NCBI GenBank assembly: GCA_963733935.1
Contig: CAVTEQ010000014.1
Location: forward strand, 124,001 to 188,000
Direction: 5' to 3'
From: JAHFUA01 sp963733935
Lineage (GTDB): Bacteria > Acidobacteriota > Terriglobia > Terriglobales > Acidobacteriaceae
Length of the DNA: 64,000 nt
The translations under genes and the position numbers were made by a program. The notes below the pieces were generated by a model that searched no databases, had not been told where the DNA came from, and was given only the letters and a program-made list of their open reading frames with translations. Every line of letters starts with the position of its first letter. Position 1 is the stretch's first letter. This document shows, in pieces, positions 56,873-64,000 of this stretch.

Positions 56873-58042
56873 ATGGCAATTCCGCTCACTTACAACATTC
56901 GCAGCTTGCGCGTCCGCTGGACCTCGACCGTGGTGGCGGTGCTGGGCATTACCGGCACGGTGGGTGTGTTCGTCGCCATGCTGGCGCTGGCCAAGGGATT
57001 CAAAGCGACGCTGGTATCGTCGGGGTCGCCGAGCAATGCCATTATCCGCCGCGCCGGCGCCACCTCGGAGATGGAAAGCGCCGTTAGTACCGACCAGATG
57101 CACGTCATCGAAGACATGCCCGGCGTGGCGCGCAAAGGCTCCGAGCCGCTGGTCAGTCCGGAAAGCGTGGTAGTGGCCGCCTTTCCGCTGAAGGCTACGG
57201 GCACTGACGCCAACGTTCAGGTACGCGGCGTCTCGCCGCGCGTTCTCGAAGTTCGCAACCAGGTGAAAATCGTCTCGGGACGCTTCTTCCGCCCCGGACT
57301 CGACGAGCTCGTGGTTGGGCGCAACGTCGCGCGTACCTATTCCGGCTTCGACCTGGGAAGCACGGTCAAGTTCGGCGGCGGAACTTGGACCGTGGTGGGC
57401 GTATTCGACGCCGGGGGCAGCGCCTTCGATTCCGAACTCTGGGCCGACTCGGAAGTAGTCAAGCAGGTCTACAAGCGGCCGCTCAATATTTACCAGTCGG
57501 TCACCGCGCGCCTGACTTCCCCCGATGCGTACCCCGCTTTCAAGGACGCCATTACCTCTGACCCCCGCGTCACTTTGCAGGTAGACCGCGAGACCGAGTA
57601 CTACGAGAAGCAGTCTCGGGCTTTTACTCGGCTGGTCACGGTACTGGGCGTGCTGGTAGGCGGCGTGATGAGCATTGGCGCCATCATCGCCGCGCTCAAC
57701 ACCATGTACTCGGCGGTGGCAGAGCGCGCTCGCGAGATTGCCACCATGCGCGCTGTGGGCTTCGGCGCCGGCAGTGTCGTACTCTCCTTCACGTTCGAAG
57801 CGCTGTGCATCGCCCTGATCGGCGGCTTGCTGGGGTGCATTGCGGTTCTGCCGCTCAACGGCCTCACTACCGGCACCATGAACTGGCAGACCTTCTCCCA
57901 CCTGGCTTTCGCCTTCCGCGTGACGCCGGCGTTACTGGTCGGGGGGGTGATCTTCGCTCTGGCTATGGGGATTGCGGGCGGTGTTCCCCCGGCCATCCGG
58001 GCTGCCCGCGCCAGAATCGCGGTTGCCTTAAGGGAGCTGTGA
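56873..58042 (+). CDS. ABC transporter permease, FtsX-like (second)
   Basis: A 389-residue paralogue of the first permease, with the same topology: an N-terminal helix (TSTVVAVLGITGTVGVFVAM), a periplasmic domain, and an FtsX domain with YSAVAERAREIATMRAVGFG. The pair probably forms a heterodimer on the ATPase, as in LolCDE-like or MacB-like type VII ABC systems. Cargo is unknown; lipoprotein, peptide or antibiotic export are all possible. tRNA-Leu follows 26 bases later. Confidence 0.92.
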   Translation: MAIPLTYNIRSLRVRWTSTVVAVLGITGTVGVFVAMLALAKGFKATLVSSGSPSNAIIRRAGATSEMESAVSTDQMHVIEDMPGVARKGSEPLVSPESVVVAAFPLKATGTDANVQVRGVSPRVLEVRNQVKIVSGRFFRPGLDELVVGRNVARTYSGFDLGSTVKFGGGTWTVVGVFDAGGSAFDSELWADSEVVKQVYKRPLNIYQSVTARLTSPDAYPAFKDAITSDPRVTLQVDRETEYYEKQSRAFTRLVTVLGVLVGGVMSIGAIIAALNTMYSAVAERAREIATMRAVGFGAGSVVLSFTFEALCIALIGGLLGCIAVLPLNGLTTGTMNWQTFSHLAFAFRVTPALLVGGVIFALAMGIAGGVPPAIRAARARIAVALREL

Positions 58043-58068
58043 GCAGGGAGCGTACTATTGGGGCTTAG

Positions 58069-58157
58069 GCCCGGGTGGCGAAACTGGCAGACGCACGGGA
58101 CTTAAAATCCCGAGTCCCGAAAGGGACGTGCGGGTTCGATTCCCGCCCCGGGCACCA
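58069..58157 (+). tRNA. tRNA-Leu (anticodon TAA)
   Basis: The cloverleaf has acceptor GCCCGGG/CCCGGGC, anticodon stem CGGGA/TCCCG with loop CTTAAAA giving anticodon TAA, a class II variable arm (GTCCC-GAAA-GGGAC), T arm GCGGGTTCGATTCCCGC, discriminator A and encoded CCA. Length 89 nt. Downstream, 58158-58429 is relatively AT-rich and shows no certain gene. Confidence 0.95.
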
Positions 58158-58429
58158 GATGAGTTTGTGGACTGGTGTTGTGAAATGCATCAGCCTGCAC
58201 TAAAACATTGAAGCTAAAGTAATTACCGTGAAGTTTGGTACCGCTGAATGCACATCTCTGCATTTTTTTCTCATCCTAGCCCATTGTTCTTGCGTCTAAC
58301 TAAAGGTAAAATAAGCGATTTGGGTAGCAATGGAGTACCTCACCGGGAGCGGTTGCCGGGGATGAATCTCGTTGCTCTTATCCAATCGAGAACTTTAGTA
58401 ACTGAGGAAAAGGCAGGACGAACTACATC

Positions 58430-58657
58430 ATGGCTAAGCGACGCGGCAATCCCAACTGGGGGAAGCCGGAGCCGATTGGACCGGTAATCCCCACAGTTAC
58501 GTCCTTCGAACAGGCAGTAAAGGAGTTTAAGTTGCAGCCTGACCAGTACCTCCGCTCCACGCGTTTGCGGGAGTGGGCGCGCCGCAACAAGAACTCCAAG
58601 TTTATCCCCGAATCCCTGTTGCAGGCATGGGGGTTCGAGATCGAGTCGACGTTGTAA
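58430..58657 (+). CDS. Small conserved-type hypothetical protein
   Basis: A 75-residue basic protein: MAKRRGNPNWGKPEPIGPVI, then EQAVKEFKLQPDQYLRSTRL and EWARRNKNSKFIPESLLQAW. The N-terminus is polar and Gly/Pro-rich, the rest helical. It has no signal peptide or Cys. A good intrinsic terminator follows, which supports real expression. No function recognised. Confidence 0.65.
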   Translation: MAKRRGNPNWGKPEPIGPVIPTVTSFEQAVKEFKLQPDQYLRSTRLREWARRNKNSKFIPESLLQAWGFEIESTL

Positions 58658-58675
58658 ACGACGTTAACGATCTGG

Positions 58676-58707
58676 AGGCCGTCCTCCCGAGGACGGCCTT
58701 TTGTTTT
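58676..58707 (+). terminator. Rho-independent terminator
   Basis: Arms GGCCGTCC (58677-58684) and GGACGGCC (58691-58698) with loop TCCCGA, followed by TTTTGTTTT. It ends the small gene at 58430-58657 and lies just before ribBA. Confidence 0.9.
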
Positions 58708-58766
58708 CTACGGCGATTCCCGCGATCTCGAGCGAGAGGCTTTTGCTACAATCACGAGTCACACCG

Positions 58767-59937
58767 ATGCCGCAAAGCTCCCCATTCTGTGATGTCGAGA
58801 CCGCTCTCGACGAAATCCGCAAGGGGCGGATGATCGTGGTGGTGGACGACGAGGACCGCGAGAACGAAGGCGACCTGACGCTCGCGGCTGAGAAAGTCTC
58901 GCCTGAAGCCATCAACTTCATGGCGCGTCAAGGACGAGGACTGGTATGCCTGGCCATGACAGAGGAGCGGCTGGAGCACCTGCGCATCAAGCCGATGACC
59001 ACGGAGAACACCGCGCAGTTCGGCACTGCCTTTTGCGAGGCCATCGACGCGCGCCAGGGCGTGACCACCGGCATCTCCGCCTTCGACCGTGCCCGCACCA
59101 TTCAGGTAGCAATCGATCCGGCTTCGCGCCCCGATGATCTGGCCCGGCCAGGGCACGTCTTTCCGCTGCGCGCGCGCAAAGGCGGCGTGCTCGTCCGCGC
59201 CGGGCAGACTGAAGCTTCCGTGGACCTGGCCCGCCTTGCCGGCCTGGTGCCCGCGGGCGTGATCTGCGAGATCATGAACGAGGACGGCACCATGGCGCGA
59301 GTGCCGCAGCTCGTCGAGTTTTGCCGCGAACACAATTTGAAGATGCTGACGGTGGCGGAGTTGATCCGCTACCGCATGCGGCATGAGCGGCTGGTCCACC
59401 GCATTGGCGAGTCGATGCTGCCCACGCCCTTCGGCGAGTTTCGGATGATCGCCTACGAGAGCGACATGGCGCACAACTCGCACGTCGCGCTGGTGATGGG
59501 TGACGTTCGAGCATGACGGCTCGAAGCCGGTGCTGGTGCGCATGCATGCCCATTGCCTGGTCGGCGACGTATTTGGCGCCACCTGGTGCGATTGCCACGA
59601 GATCATTCGGCGGTCGCTGGAGATGATTGCCGCAGAAGGCCGTGGCGCGCTCATCTACTTGCACCAGACTTCCAAGGGATTCTCCGTCGAGCGGGTAAAC
59701 GACCGCCCAACGCTCACCTTTCATCGTGACGTCCGCGAGCCTTCGCACCCCGAGCATCAGCGCAAAACCCAGCGCGAAGTCGGAATCGGCGCACAGATTC
59801 TCTCGGACCTGAACATCAGCGCCGTACGCCTGCTTACCAACCATCCCCGAAAAGTAGCCGCCCTTGAGGGCTACAGCATTGAGATCGTAGAACAGATCCC
59901 GATCCCGGTCACACGGGCGGATGCGGTGAAAAGCTAG
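58767..59937 (+). CDS. ribBA: RibBA: DHBP synthase / GTP cyclohydrolase II-like (frameshifted)
   Basis: The N-terminal half is 3,4-dihydroxy-2-butanone 4-phosphate synthase: VVVDDEDRENEGDLTLAAEK, GVTTGISAFDRARTI, RPGHVFPLRA and MNEDGTMARVPQLVEFCREH. A +1 shift near 59505 (GTTCGAG for GTCGAG) joins it to the cyclohydrolase II part with zinc ligands in MHAHCLVGDVFGATWCDCHE. That part is unusual: the RQEGR-type segment is replaced by LIYLHQTSKGFSVERV, so GTP cyclohydrolase activity is uncertain. The corrected length is about 390 residues. Start ATG 58767; the open frame to 58701 lacks homology. No FMN riboswitch is visible. Confidence 0.87.
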
Positions 59938-60026
59938 GCGACGTGCCTGATGGCTTCGCCTGCCTCAGTGGGCGGAGTGTTTTCGCAGAGAAGCTGTGTT
60001 TTCTTGGTACTTGGGACCTGCGTACT

Positions 60027-60290
60027 CTAGCTCGGCTTGCGCGCCACGATCTCGCTGTCGCGAATAAAGAACTGGGCTGGACAACTGTTGGAGCCGCAAA
60101 TCACGGGGATCAGGCCGGCAATCTGACGGCGCGTAATCAGCCCCAGCGTGCCACAGGAAGGACAGGAGAGCACGGCCCAGTAAGGATCATCGCTCTCTCC
60201 TACCTCGCCGGCATTCTCCAGCACGAACAGAGTTCCGGGCTCCATCTGCTCCGGGATCCATTCGCTCAGCACGTTCAATTCAGCGATCAT
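60027..60290 (-). CDS. Small zinc-ribbon-like protein
   Basis: About 87 residues from the ATG at 60290 (MIAELNVLSEWIPEQMEPGT). One CPSCG pair and a later ICGSNSCPAQF pair form a four-Cys ribbon. No enzyme motif. It follows the MerR-type gene on the same strand with a short gap, so the two may be co-transcribed from the palindromic promoter. The end of the gene carries TTGGTACTTGG words like those before pxpA. Confidence 0.65.
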   Translation of the reverse strand: MIAELNVLSEWIPEQMEPGTLFVLENAGEVGESDDPYWAVLSCPSCGTLGLITRRQIAGLIPVICGSNSCPAQFFIRDSEIVARKPS

Positions 60291-60334
60291 CAGGCCTCCA
60301 GTCCCAAATCGTCCTACAGACAAGAAAGCCCCGC

Positions 60335-60805
60335 TCAGGCGCGGAGCTTGACTTGCTTTCTCAGCAGAACACCCCCGCCTCCACGCGCAGCGCTCTTACG
60401 CAATTGAGGGTGCACGCGACGTACCGCATCCGAGAGACAGACAGCAAACATGGGCTGCCGAGCGTTCTTTAAAATGTCGATCACCTGCTGGGCTGAGTTC
60501 TCCAGGTAGATGCGACGACCGTCGGTGAGCAGGTGATAATCGGAGCCACCACTGACGGTTTCCACCAAACGTTTGCCGAGTTCCTGGCGCAGGAAGCGAA
60601 CGACCTTGCGCATCCGCTGCAGGGAAAAACCCTTGCGGCGAAGCTCGGCGATCACCGCTACTTCGGCGAGATCGTCCAGCGAGTACAGACGCCGGTGCCC
60701 TGCCCGTTGGGGCACGACCAGCCGCCGTTCGTCCCACCATTGCAACTGGCGCAGGGATACGCCAGTCAGTGCCGCGACTTCATTCGACGTGAGCCGGTCC
60801 GCCAT
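60335..60805 (-). CDS. MerR family transcriptional regulator
   Basis: About 156 residues from the ATG at 60805 (MADRLTSNEVAALTGVSLRQ). The winged-helix DNA-binding domain is clear: QLQWWDERRLVVPQRAGHRR, LYSLDDLAEVAVIAELRRKG. The following helix (LQRMRKVVRFLRQELGKRLV) is the dimerisation coil. The C-terminal 80 residues form a small domain without the Cys ligands of metal sensors, so the signal is unknown. A 14-base-arm palindrome just upstream is likely its own operator. Confidence 0.87.
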   Translation of the reverse strand: MADRLTSNEVAALTGVSLRQLQWWDERRLVVPQRAGHRRLYSLDDLAEVAVIAELRRKGFSLQRMRKVVRFLRQELGKRLVETVSGGSDYHLLTDGRRIYLENSAQQVIDILKNARQPMFAVCLSDAVRRVHPQLRKSAARGGGGVLLRKQVKLRA

Positions 60806-60819
60806 TTTCAGTAAGATCT

Positions 60820-60853
60820 GTTTCAAACAATTAGTGCTGTAATTGTTTGAAAC
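60820..60853. promoter_or_regulatory. Operator palindrome of the MerR-type gene
   Basis: Perfect inverted arms GTTTCAAACAATTA (60820-60833) and TAATTGTTTGAAAC (60840-60853) with six bases between. It lies 15 bases upstream of the MerR ATG, the position of an autoregulatory operator, and is far more AT-rich than its surroundings. It is divergent from no gene on the other side within 75 bases, since thiS runs toward it. Confidence 0.75.
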
Positions 60854-60928
60854 ATTCTAGGACTGCTCTGTGAACTGTCAAGAAAATTGCGTGTGGAAAA
60901 GAACCGGAGAGGACAACAGGACGGACGC

Positions 60929-61138
60929 TCAGCCAGCCAACCCACCGCCCACGAAATGCACTACCTCCAGGCGGTCGCCGTCGTGCAGAGCGGTTGCGGA
61001 CCAGTCATCGCGGCGGACAATTTTCTGGTTCAGTTCAATGGCGACACGATCGGCCTTGAGGCCCAGTTGGCCGACTAAAGAGGATAGCGTCAGATCATCG
61101 TCAAAGCTGCGCTCTTCGCCATTGATCACGAGCTTCAT
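60929..61138 (-). CDS. thiS: Sulfur carrier protein ThiS
   Basis: 69 residues from the ATG at 61138 (MKLVINGEERSFDDDLTLSS). LVGQLGLKADRVAIELNQKI and DRLEVVHFVGGG match ThiS, the ubiquitin-fold sulfur donor for the thiazole ring of thiamine. The usual protein ends at Gly-Gly, where thiocarboxylate forms; here three more residues (LAG) follow GGG before the stop, so trimming or an alternative C-terminus is implied. ThiG or ThiF genes are not nearby. No TPP riboswitch seen. Confidence 0.85.
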   Translation of the reverse strand: MKLVINGEERSFDDDLTLSSLVGQLGLKADRVAIELNQKIVRRDDWSATALHDGDRLEVVHFVGGGLAG

Positions 61139-61231
61139 TAGCAGCATTGTAGGCGGTTGAGGCGGGAGAGAAAATATTTTGAACGCAAGAATCGGATAGT
61201 CCGCAAAACCATCCAAACGTATCGTTCTTAC

Positions 61232-62315
61232 ATGAGCGATACGATAATTAGTCCTCTGATGAAAGCCGACAATCATGATCCGCGCTGGCAGGCGGTGCTG
61301 GCCCGTGACGTCCGCCGCGACGGGGCATTCGTCTTCGGCGTGACCTCCACCGGCGTTTATTGCCGGCCTTCATGCCCCTCGCGACGGCCGCGGCCTGATC
61401 GCGTGCGCTTCTTCTCCCAGCCGGACGAGGCGGAGCGCGCCGGCTTCCGCGCTTGCTTGCGTTGCCGTCCACGCGATGCCAACTCCAGAATGAAGATCGT
61501 GGAGAGTATCTGCCAGTTTCTCCAGCATTCCAGCGAGGAACCCGTAACGTTGGCTGCGCTGGGCGAGCGCTTCGGGATGAATCCTTTCCACCTGCAGCGC
61601 GTCTTCAAGTCGGTGCTGGGTGTAAGCCCGCGGGAATACATGGACGCCATCCGCATGAAGTCATTCAAGTCGCAGGTTCGCTCCGGGCGCTCAGTGACCG
61701 ATGCCATCTACGAAGCGGGCTTCGGTTCGAGCAGCCGACTGTATGAGCGCAGCACCCCGCAACTGGGCATGACGCCGGCGACCTACCGTCGCGGCGGCAA
61801 GGGCATATTCATTCGCTACACCACGCTGGATTCTCCCGTTGGGCGGATGCTGCTCGCGGCCACCGATCACGGGGTGTGCACGATCTCATTCGGCGATTCC
61901 GACGGCAGCCTGGTGGAGGGGTTGCGAGGCGAGTTTCCGGACGCAACCCTTCGCCGCGGCGACGTGGTGTTGACGGCGCTGGGTGCGCGCCTTGCTCCAA
62001 CAGCTTCACGGCGAGCATCCGCTGCCGCAGTTGCCATTCGATGTGCAGGCGACGGCGTTTCAGCGTCGTGTCTGGGAGCACCTCCAATCCATTCCTTACG
62101 GCTCGACAGAATCCTACGGTGAGGTCGCCCGCGCCATCGGGCAGCCCGCCAGCGTGCGTGCCGTAGCCCAGGCGTGCGCCAGCAATCCGGTAGCTGTGGC
62201 CATTCCTTGCCATCGCGTGGTTCGAGGCACGGGTGAACTGGGCGGCTATCGCTGGGGCAGCGAGCGGAAGAAAGCCTTGCTGGAGATGGAACAAGGCGGA
62301 GGCAAGGAGACTTAA
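61232..62315 (+). CDS. ada: Bifunctional Ada: regulator and O6-methylguanine-DNA methyltransferase (frameshifted)
   Basis: The N-terminal zinc domain has TSTGVYCRPSCPSR and RACLRCRPRD (four Cys, one accepting methyl from phosphotriesters), then an AraC-type HTH (NPFHLQRVFKSVLGVSPREY, AIYEAGFGSSSRLYER). A +1 shift near 61981 joins the C-terminal methyltransferase: FQRRVWEHLQSIPYGSTESY, ASNPVAVAIPCHRVVRGTGE, with the active Cys in PCHRV. Removing one G gives about 360 residues, like E. coli Ada (354). Ada repairs and senses alkylation damage. The start may also be the Met at 61259. Confidence 0.9.
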
Positions 62316-62317
62316 AT

Positions 62318-62571
62318 ATGAACGCAAATGGGAGGATCTTGTATGTCGGCGATGCGGCGCGGCCGGTGGCGCTGGACATCGTGCTCGAAGGTCAAGGTTA
62401 CCAGATCTCGACCGCCAGAAACGTTTAACCCGCGCTGCGTGTTCTCGAGTGCGGGACTTTGAAGCGATGCTCGTGGAACAAGAGCTGCTTCAGGAAGACC
62501 GCGACCAGTGGCGAGAGTTAAGCGCCGGGCATCCGGGTATGCCCGTGCTTGGCATCTCACAACGGGCATAA
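62318..62571 (+). pseudogene. Possible broken small receiver-like gene
   Basis: From an ATG at 62318, ILYVGDAARPVALDIVLEGQ and GYQISTARNV look like the start of a response-regulator receiver fold before a TAA near 62426. A second frame then gives RDFEAMLVEQELLQEDRDQW and GHPGMPVLGISQRA to 62571, which could be the rest. The frames do not join by a single clear shift. It follows ada by two bases. A real decayed gene or repeated sequence errors are both possible. Confidence 0.35.
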
Positions 62572-62574
62572 GGC

Positions 62575-63144
62575 CTAGCCGGATTTCCGCAGGCGGAACT
62601 TGCGCCACATCGACTTTCCGCCGTGGGTGGCTTCCACCAGAATGTCGGCGTCCTTGAGCGCGGCTTCCCGCAAGGCGACCCGCATCTCGGCCGTTCCCGC
62701 GGCGTCCGTGACCGCCTGAGAATAAATTGGTTCTGCCTCGAGTACGCGCAGACGCGAGGTCAGGCTGGCGCCCTGGATCGCGCGTCCCTCCTGAGTTACC
62801 TGAAAGCGCATTACCAGAGCTTCATCCGCGAAAACCGAATCGGCGTTAAGAAACTGCAGCGATAGTTCGGCCGGCGTCCTGGGCACGTCCAGCGCGTCCT
62901 GCAAGCAACCCTTCCGCGCAGCCTCCACCACCAGGCGGTGCTGCGAGCGAAGCAACTCGTGGAGCTGCTCCTCGATCGAGCCCGGCCGGAAGAATATCTT
63001 GTCGTAGGGAGTGGCGCGCTTCCCGAGGCAGCGCCCTCCCACAAACACCTGGGTCTCGAGCACACGCTCGCGTTCCCGCGGCTCGCTCTGCACGTGGTAG
63101 ACACTCTCGCCGTATGTGACAGTCGTGTTAAAACCGAAAATCAT
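62575..63144 (-). CDS. Conserved-type hypothetical protein
   Basis: A 189-residue protein. The N-terminal part (MIFGFNTTVTYGESVYHVQS, QVFVGGRCLGKRATPYDKIF) is beta-rich; a helix with EEQLHELLRSQHRLVVEAAR follows; the C-terminal 80 residues (AEMRVALREAALKDADILVE) resemble a small immunoglobulin-like domain. No signal peptide and no known family. It is divergent from the nuo operon. Confidence 0.65.
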   Translation of the reverse strand: MIFGFNTTVTYGESVYHVQSEPRERERVLETQVFVGGRCLGKRATPYDKIFFRPGSIEEQLHELLRSQHRLVVEAARKGCLQDALDVPRTPAELSLQFLNADSVFADEALVMRFQVTQEGRAIQGASLTSRLRVLEAEPIYSQAVTDAAGTAEMRVALREAALKDADILVEATHGGKSMWRKFRLRKSG

Positions 63145-63180
63145 AGGGGCGCGCTGTGCACTCTGCCATCGTCCGCGCAG

Positions 63181-63209
63181 TTGACAGTGGTGAAGGCGAA
63201 ACTTATATT
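63181..63209 (+). promoter_or_regulatory. Sigma70-like promoter of the nuo operon
   Basis: TTGACA at 63181-63186, a 17-base spacer, then TATATT at 63204-63209: near-consensus. It lies about 50 bases before the nuoA start at 63261 and should drive a highly expressed respiratory operon. Confidence 0.8.
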
Positions 63210-63260
63210 CAATGGTTTGGCAACGTGTTGTTGTCGCTGGCTATGTAACGCCCTCATATT

Positions 63261-63650
63261 ATGCCGGACAACTACTTCGCCCGCTACCTTCCGATTTTGA
63301 TCCACGTGCTGTTTGCCCTGGCGCTCGCCGGCGGGATTGTCATCCTCTCGAGTCTGGTCGGCAAGCATCGGCCCTCCCGCGCCAAGATGCAGCCCTACGA
63401 ATGCGGCATCACCCCGGTAGGCGACGCCCGCCAGCGTTTCTCGGTTAAGTTCTACCTGGTGGCCATGCTGTTCATCCTGTTCGACGTGGAAGCCGTGTTC
63501 CTCTATCCCTGGGCGGTGATATTCCGCGATTTGAAGATGTTCGGCTTCTGGGAGATGCTGGTGTACATCCTGGTTCTCCTGGCCGGGTTCTTCTACATCT
63601 GGAAGAAGGGCGTGCTGGATTGGTCCAAACCGGAAGGGACTGAATTGTAG
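63261..63650 (+). CDS. nuoA: NADH-quinone oxidoreductase subunit A
   Basis: A 129-residue membrane subunit of complex I with three helices: IHVLFALALAGGIVILSSLV, FYLVAMLFILFDVEAVFLYP and MLVYILVLLAGFFYIW. The family signature PYECGITPVGDARQRFSVKF and the FDVEAVFLYPWA acidic helix are present. It opens an operon driven by a strong promoter; nuoC, not nuoB, follows directly. Confidence 0.96.
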   Translation: MPDNYFARYLPILIHVLFALALAGGIVILSSLVGKHRPSRAKMQPYECGITPVGDARQRFSVKFYLVAMLFILFDVEAVFLYPWAVIFRDLKMFGFWEMLVYILVLLAGFFYIWKKGVLDWSKPEGTEL

Positions 63651-63654
63651 CTCC

Positions 63655-64000
63655 ATGCCGCTCGTGCCCGCCATCACCGAGCTGGAACAACTGAAAGAGC
63701 GCCCGCCGCTGGCGCGCCTGCTGGCCTGGGATCCGGGCGCAGTCGAGGCCGCCAAGTTCGATCGCGACGAGCTCAGCATCGTCGTGCGGCGCGCGGCGCT
63801 GCGCGAATCCTGCGCGATCCTGCGTGATGATCCCGAGCTGCAGTTCAACTTTCTCGCCGACATCACCTGCGTGGATTGGTATCCCAGCGAGCCACGCTTC
63901 GAGGCCGTTTACCACCTGTTGTCGATCCCGCGGCACGAGCGAGTGCGACTGAAGGTGCGCCTGGCCGGTGACGATCCCAGCCTGGAATCCATCACCTCAT
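63655..64000 (+). CDS. nuoC: NADH-quinone oxidoreductase subunit C, N-terminal part
   Basis: The first about 115 residues of the 30-kDa subunit, cut by the window end. LQFNFLADITCVDWYPSEPR and FEAVYHLLSIPRHERVRLKV match the NuoC N-terminal domain of the complex I peripheral arm. It starts four bases after nuoA. The usual nuoB is missing between the two. Confidence 0.92.
   Translation, partial: MPLVPAITELEQLKERPPLARLLAWDPGAVEAAKFDRDELSIVVRRAALRESCAILRDDPELQFNFLADITCVDWYPSEPRFEAVYHLLSIPRHERVRLKVRLAGDDPSLESITS

Noticed and set aside
58658..58766. FMN riboswitch before ribBA
   Set aside because: The space holds a terminator and about 60 further bases, too short for the element and without its conserved blocks.
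61219..61249. GTATCG-N12-CGATAC inverted repeat around the ada start as an operator
   Set aside because: The arms are only six bases and overlap the start codon; chance is a sufficient explanation.

Overview
The window is about 64 kb of GC-rich, densely coding bacterial DNA. It most resembles a chromosome segment of an acidobacterium (Acidobacteriota, Terriglobia/Koribacter-like). This is inferred from the mix of genes: scattered complex I genes with two nuoI copies, a YpdA-type bacillithiol reductase, FecR and TonB-family proteins, NtrC-type signalling, a MoxR/VWA pair, S9 and M48 peptidases, and many short hairpin-forming intergenic repeats. I see no prophage, transposase, integrase, CRISPR array or plasmid function.

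Layout. 1-2.8 kb: a minus-strand sugar-acid operon (enolase-superfamily dehydratase and tartronate-semialdehyde reductase) and a HupE/UreJ-like protein. 2.8-6.8 kb: a secreted NHL propeller protein, a DinB-like protein and gamma-glutamyltransferase. 6.9-10.2 kb: a polyamine block (deoxyhypusine synthase-like protein diverging from N-carbamoylputrescine amidase and agmatine deiminase). 10.5-14.2 kb: secreted esterase, nuoI copy 1, tadA, tRNA-Ser(CGA), small proteins. 14.3-18.5 kb: cobalamin-dependent methionine synthase and nuoI copy 2. 18.6-24 kb: membrane protein, S9 peptidase, FecR protein, YpdA. 24-28.5 kb: fumarase, pxpA, UDP-sugar dehydrogenase and a Phd/VapC toxin-antitoxin pair. 28.5-35.5 kb: a nitrite-reductase relic, a His-rich repeat protein, a histidine kinase and a two-gene GGDEF/EAL operon. 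35.5-44.4 kb: mixed metabolism, the MoxR/VWA pair, thioesterases and a CDGSH protein. 44.5-53.4 kb: an NtrC-type two-component system and a TonB/M48 protease/Asp-box protein cluster. 53.7-58 kb: a MacAB-like ABC exporter. 58-64 kb: tRNA-Leu(TAA), ribBA, MerR regulator, thiS, ada, and the start of a nuo operon that continues past the window.

Two features stand out. First, eight otherwise intact conserved genes (aguB, tadA, fumC, a histidine kinase, a FlK-like thioesterase, an ABC ATPase, ribBA and ada) are broken by nine frame changes, and every one is a +1 shift. Because several of these genes are normally essential, single-base insertion errors in the assembly are the likeliest cause; real decay is not excluded. 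Second, the intergenic gaps are filled with several families of short, word-like inverted repeats, some of which reach coding ends or lie directly before start codons.

Regulatory candidates read directly from sequence are: a 14-bp-arm palindrome at the MerR gene, paired TTAGCTAA sites at the toxin-antitoxin start, two TTCCC-N5-GGGAA palindromes before the NtrC-system kinase, a perfect TGTGA-N6-TCACA site between the kinase and the cyclic-di-GMP operon, and strong sigma70-like promoters before nuoA and the NHL gene.
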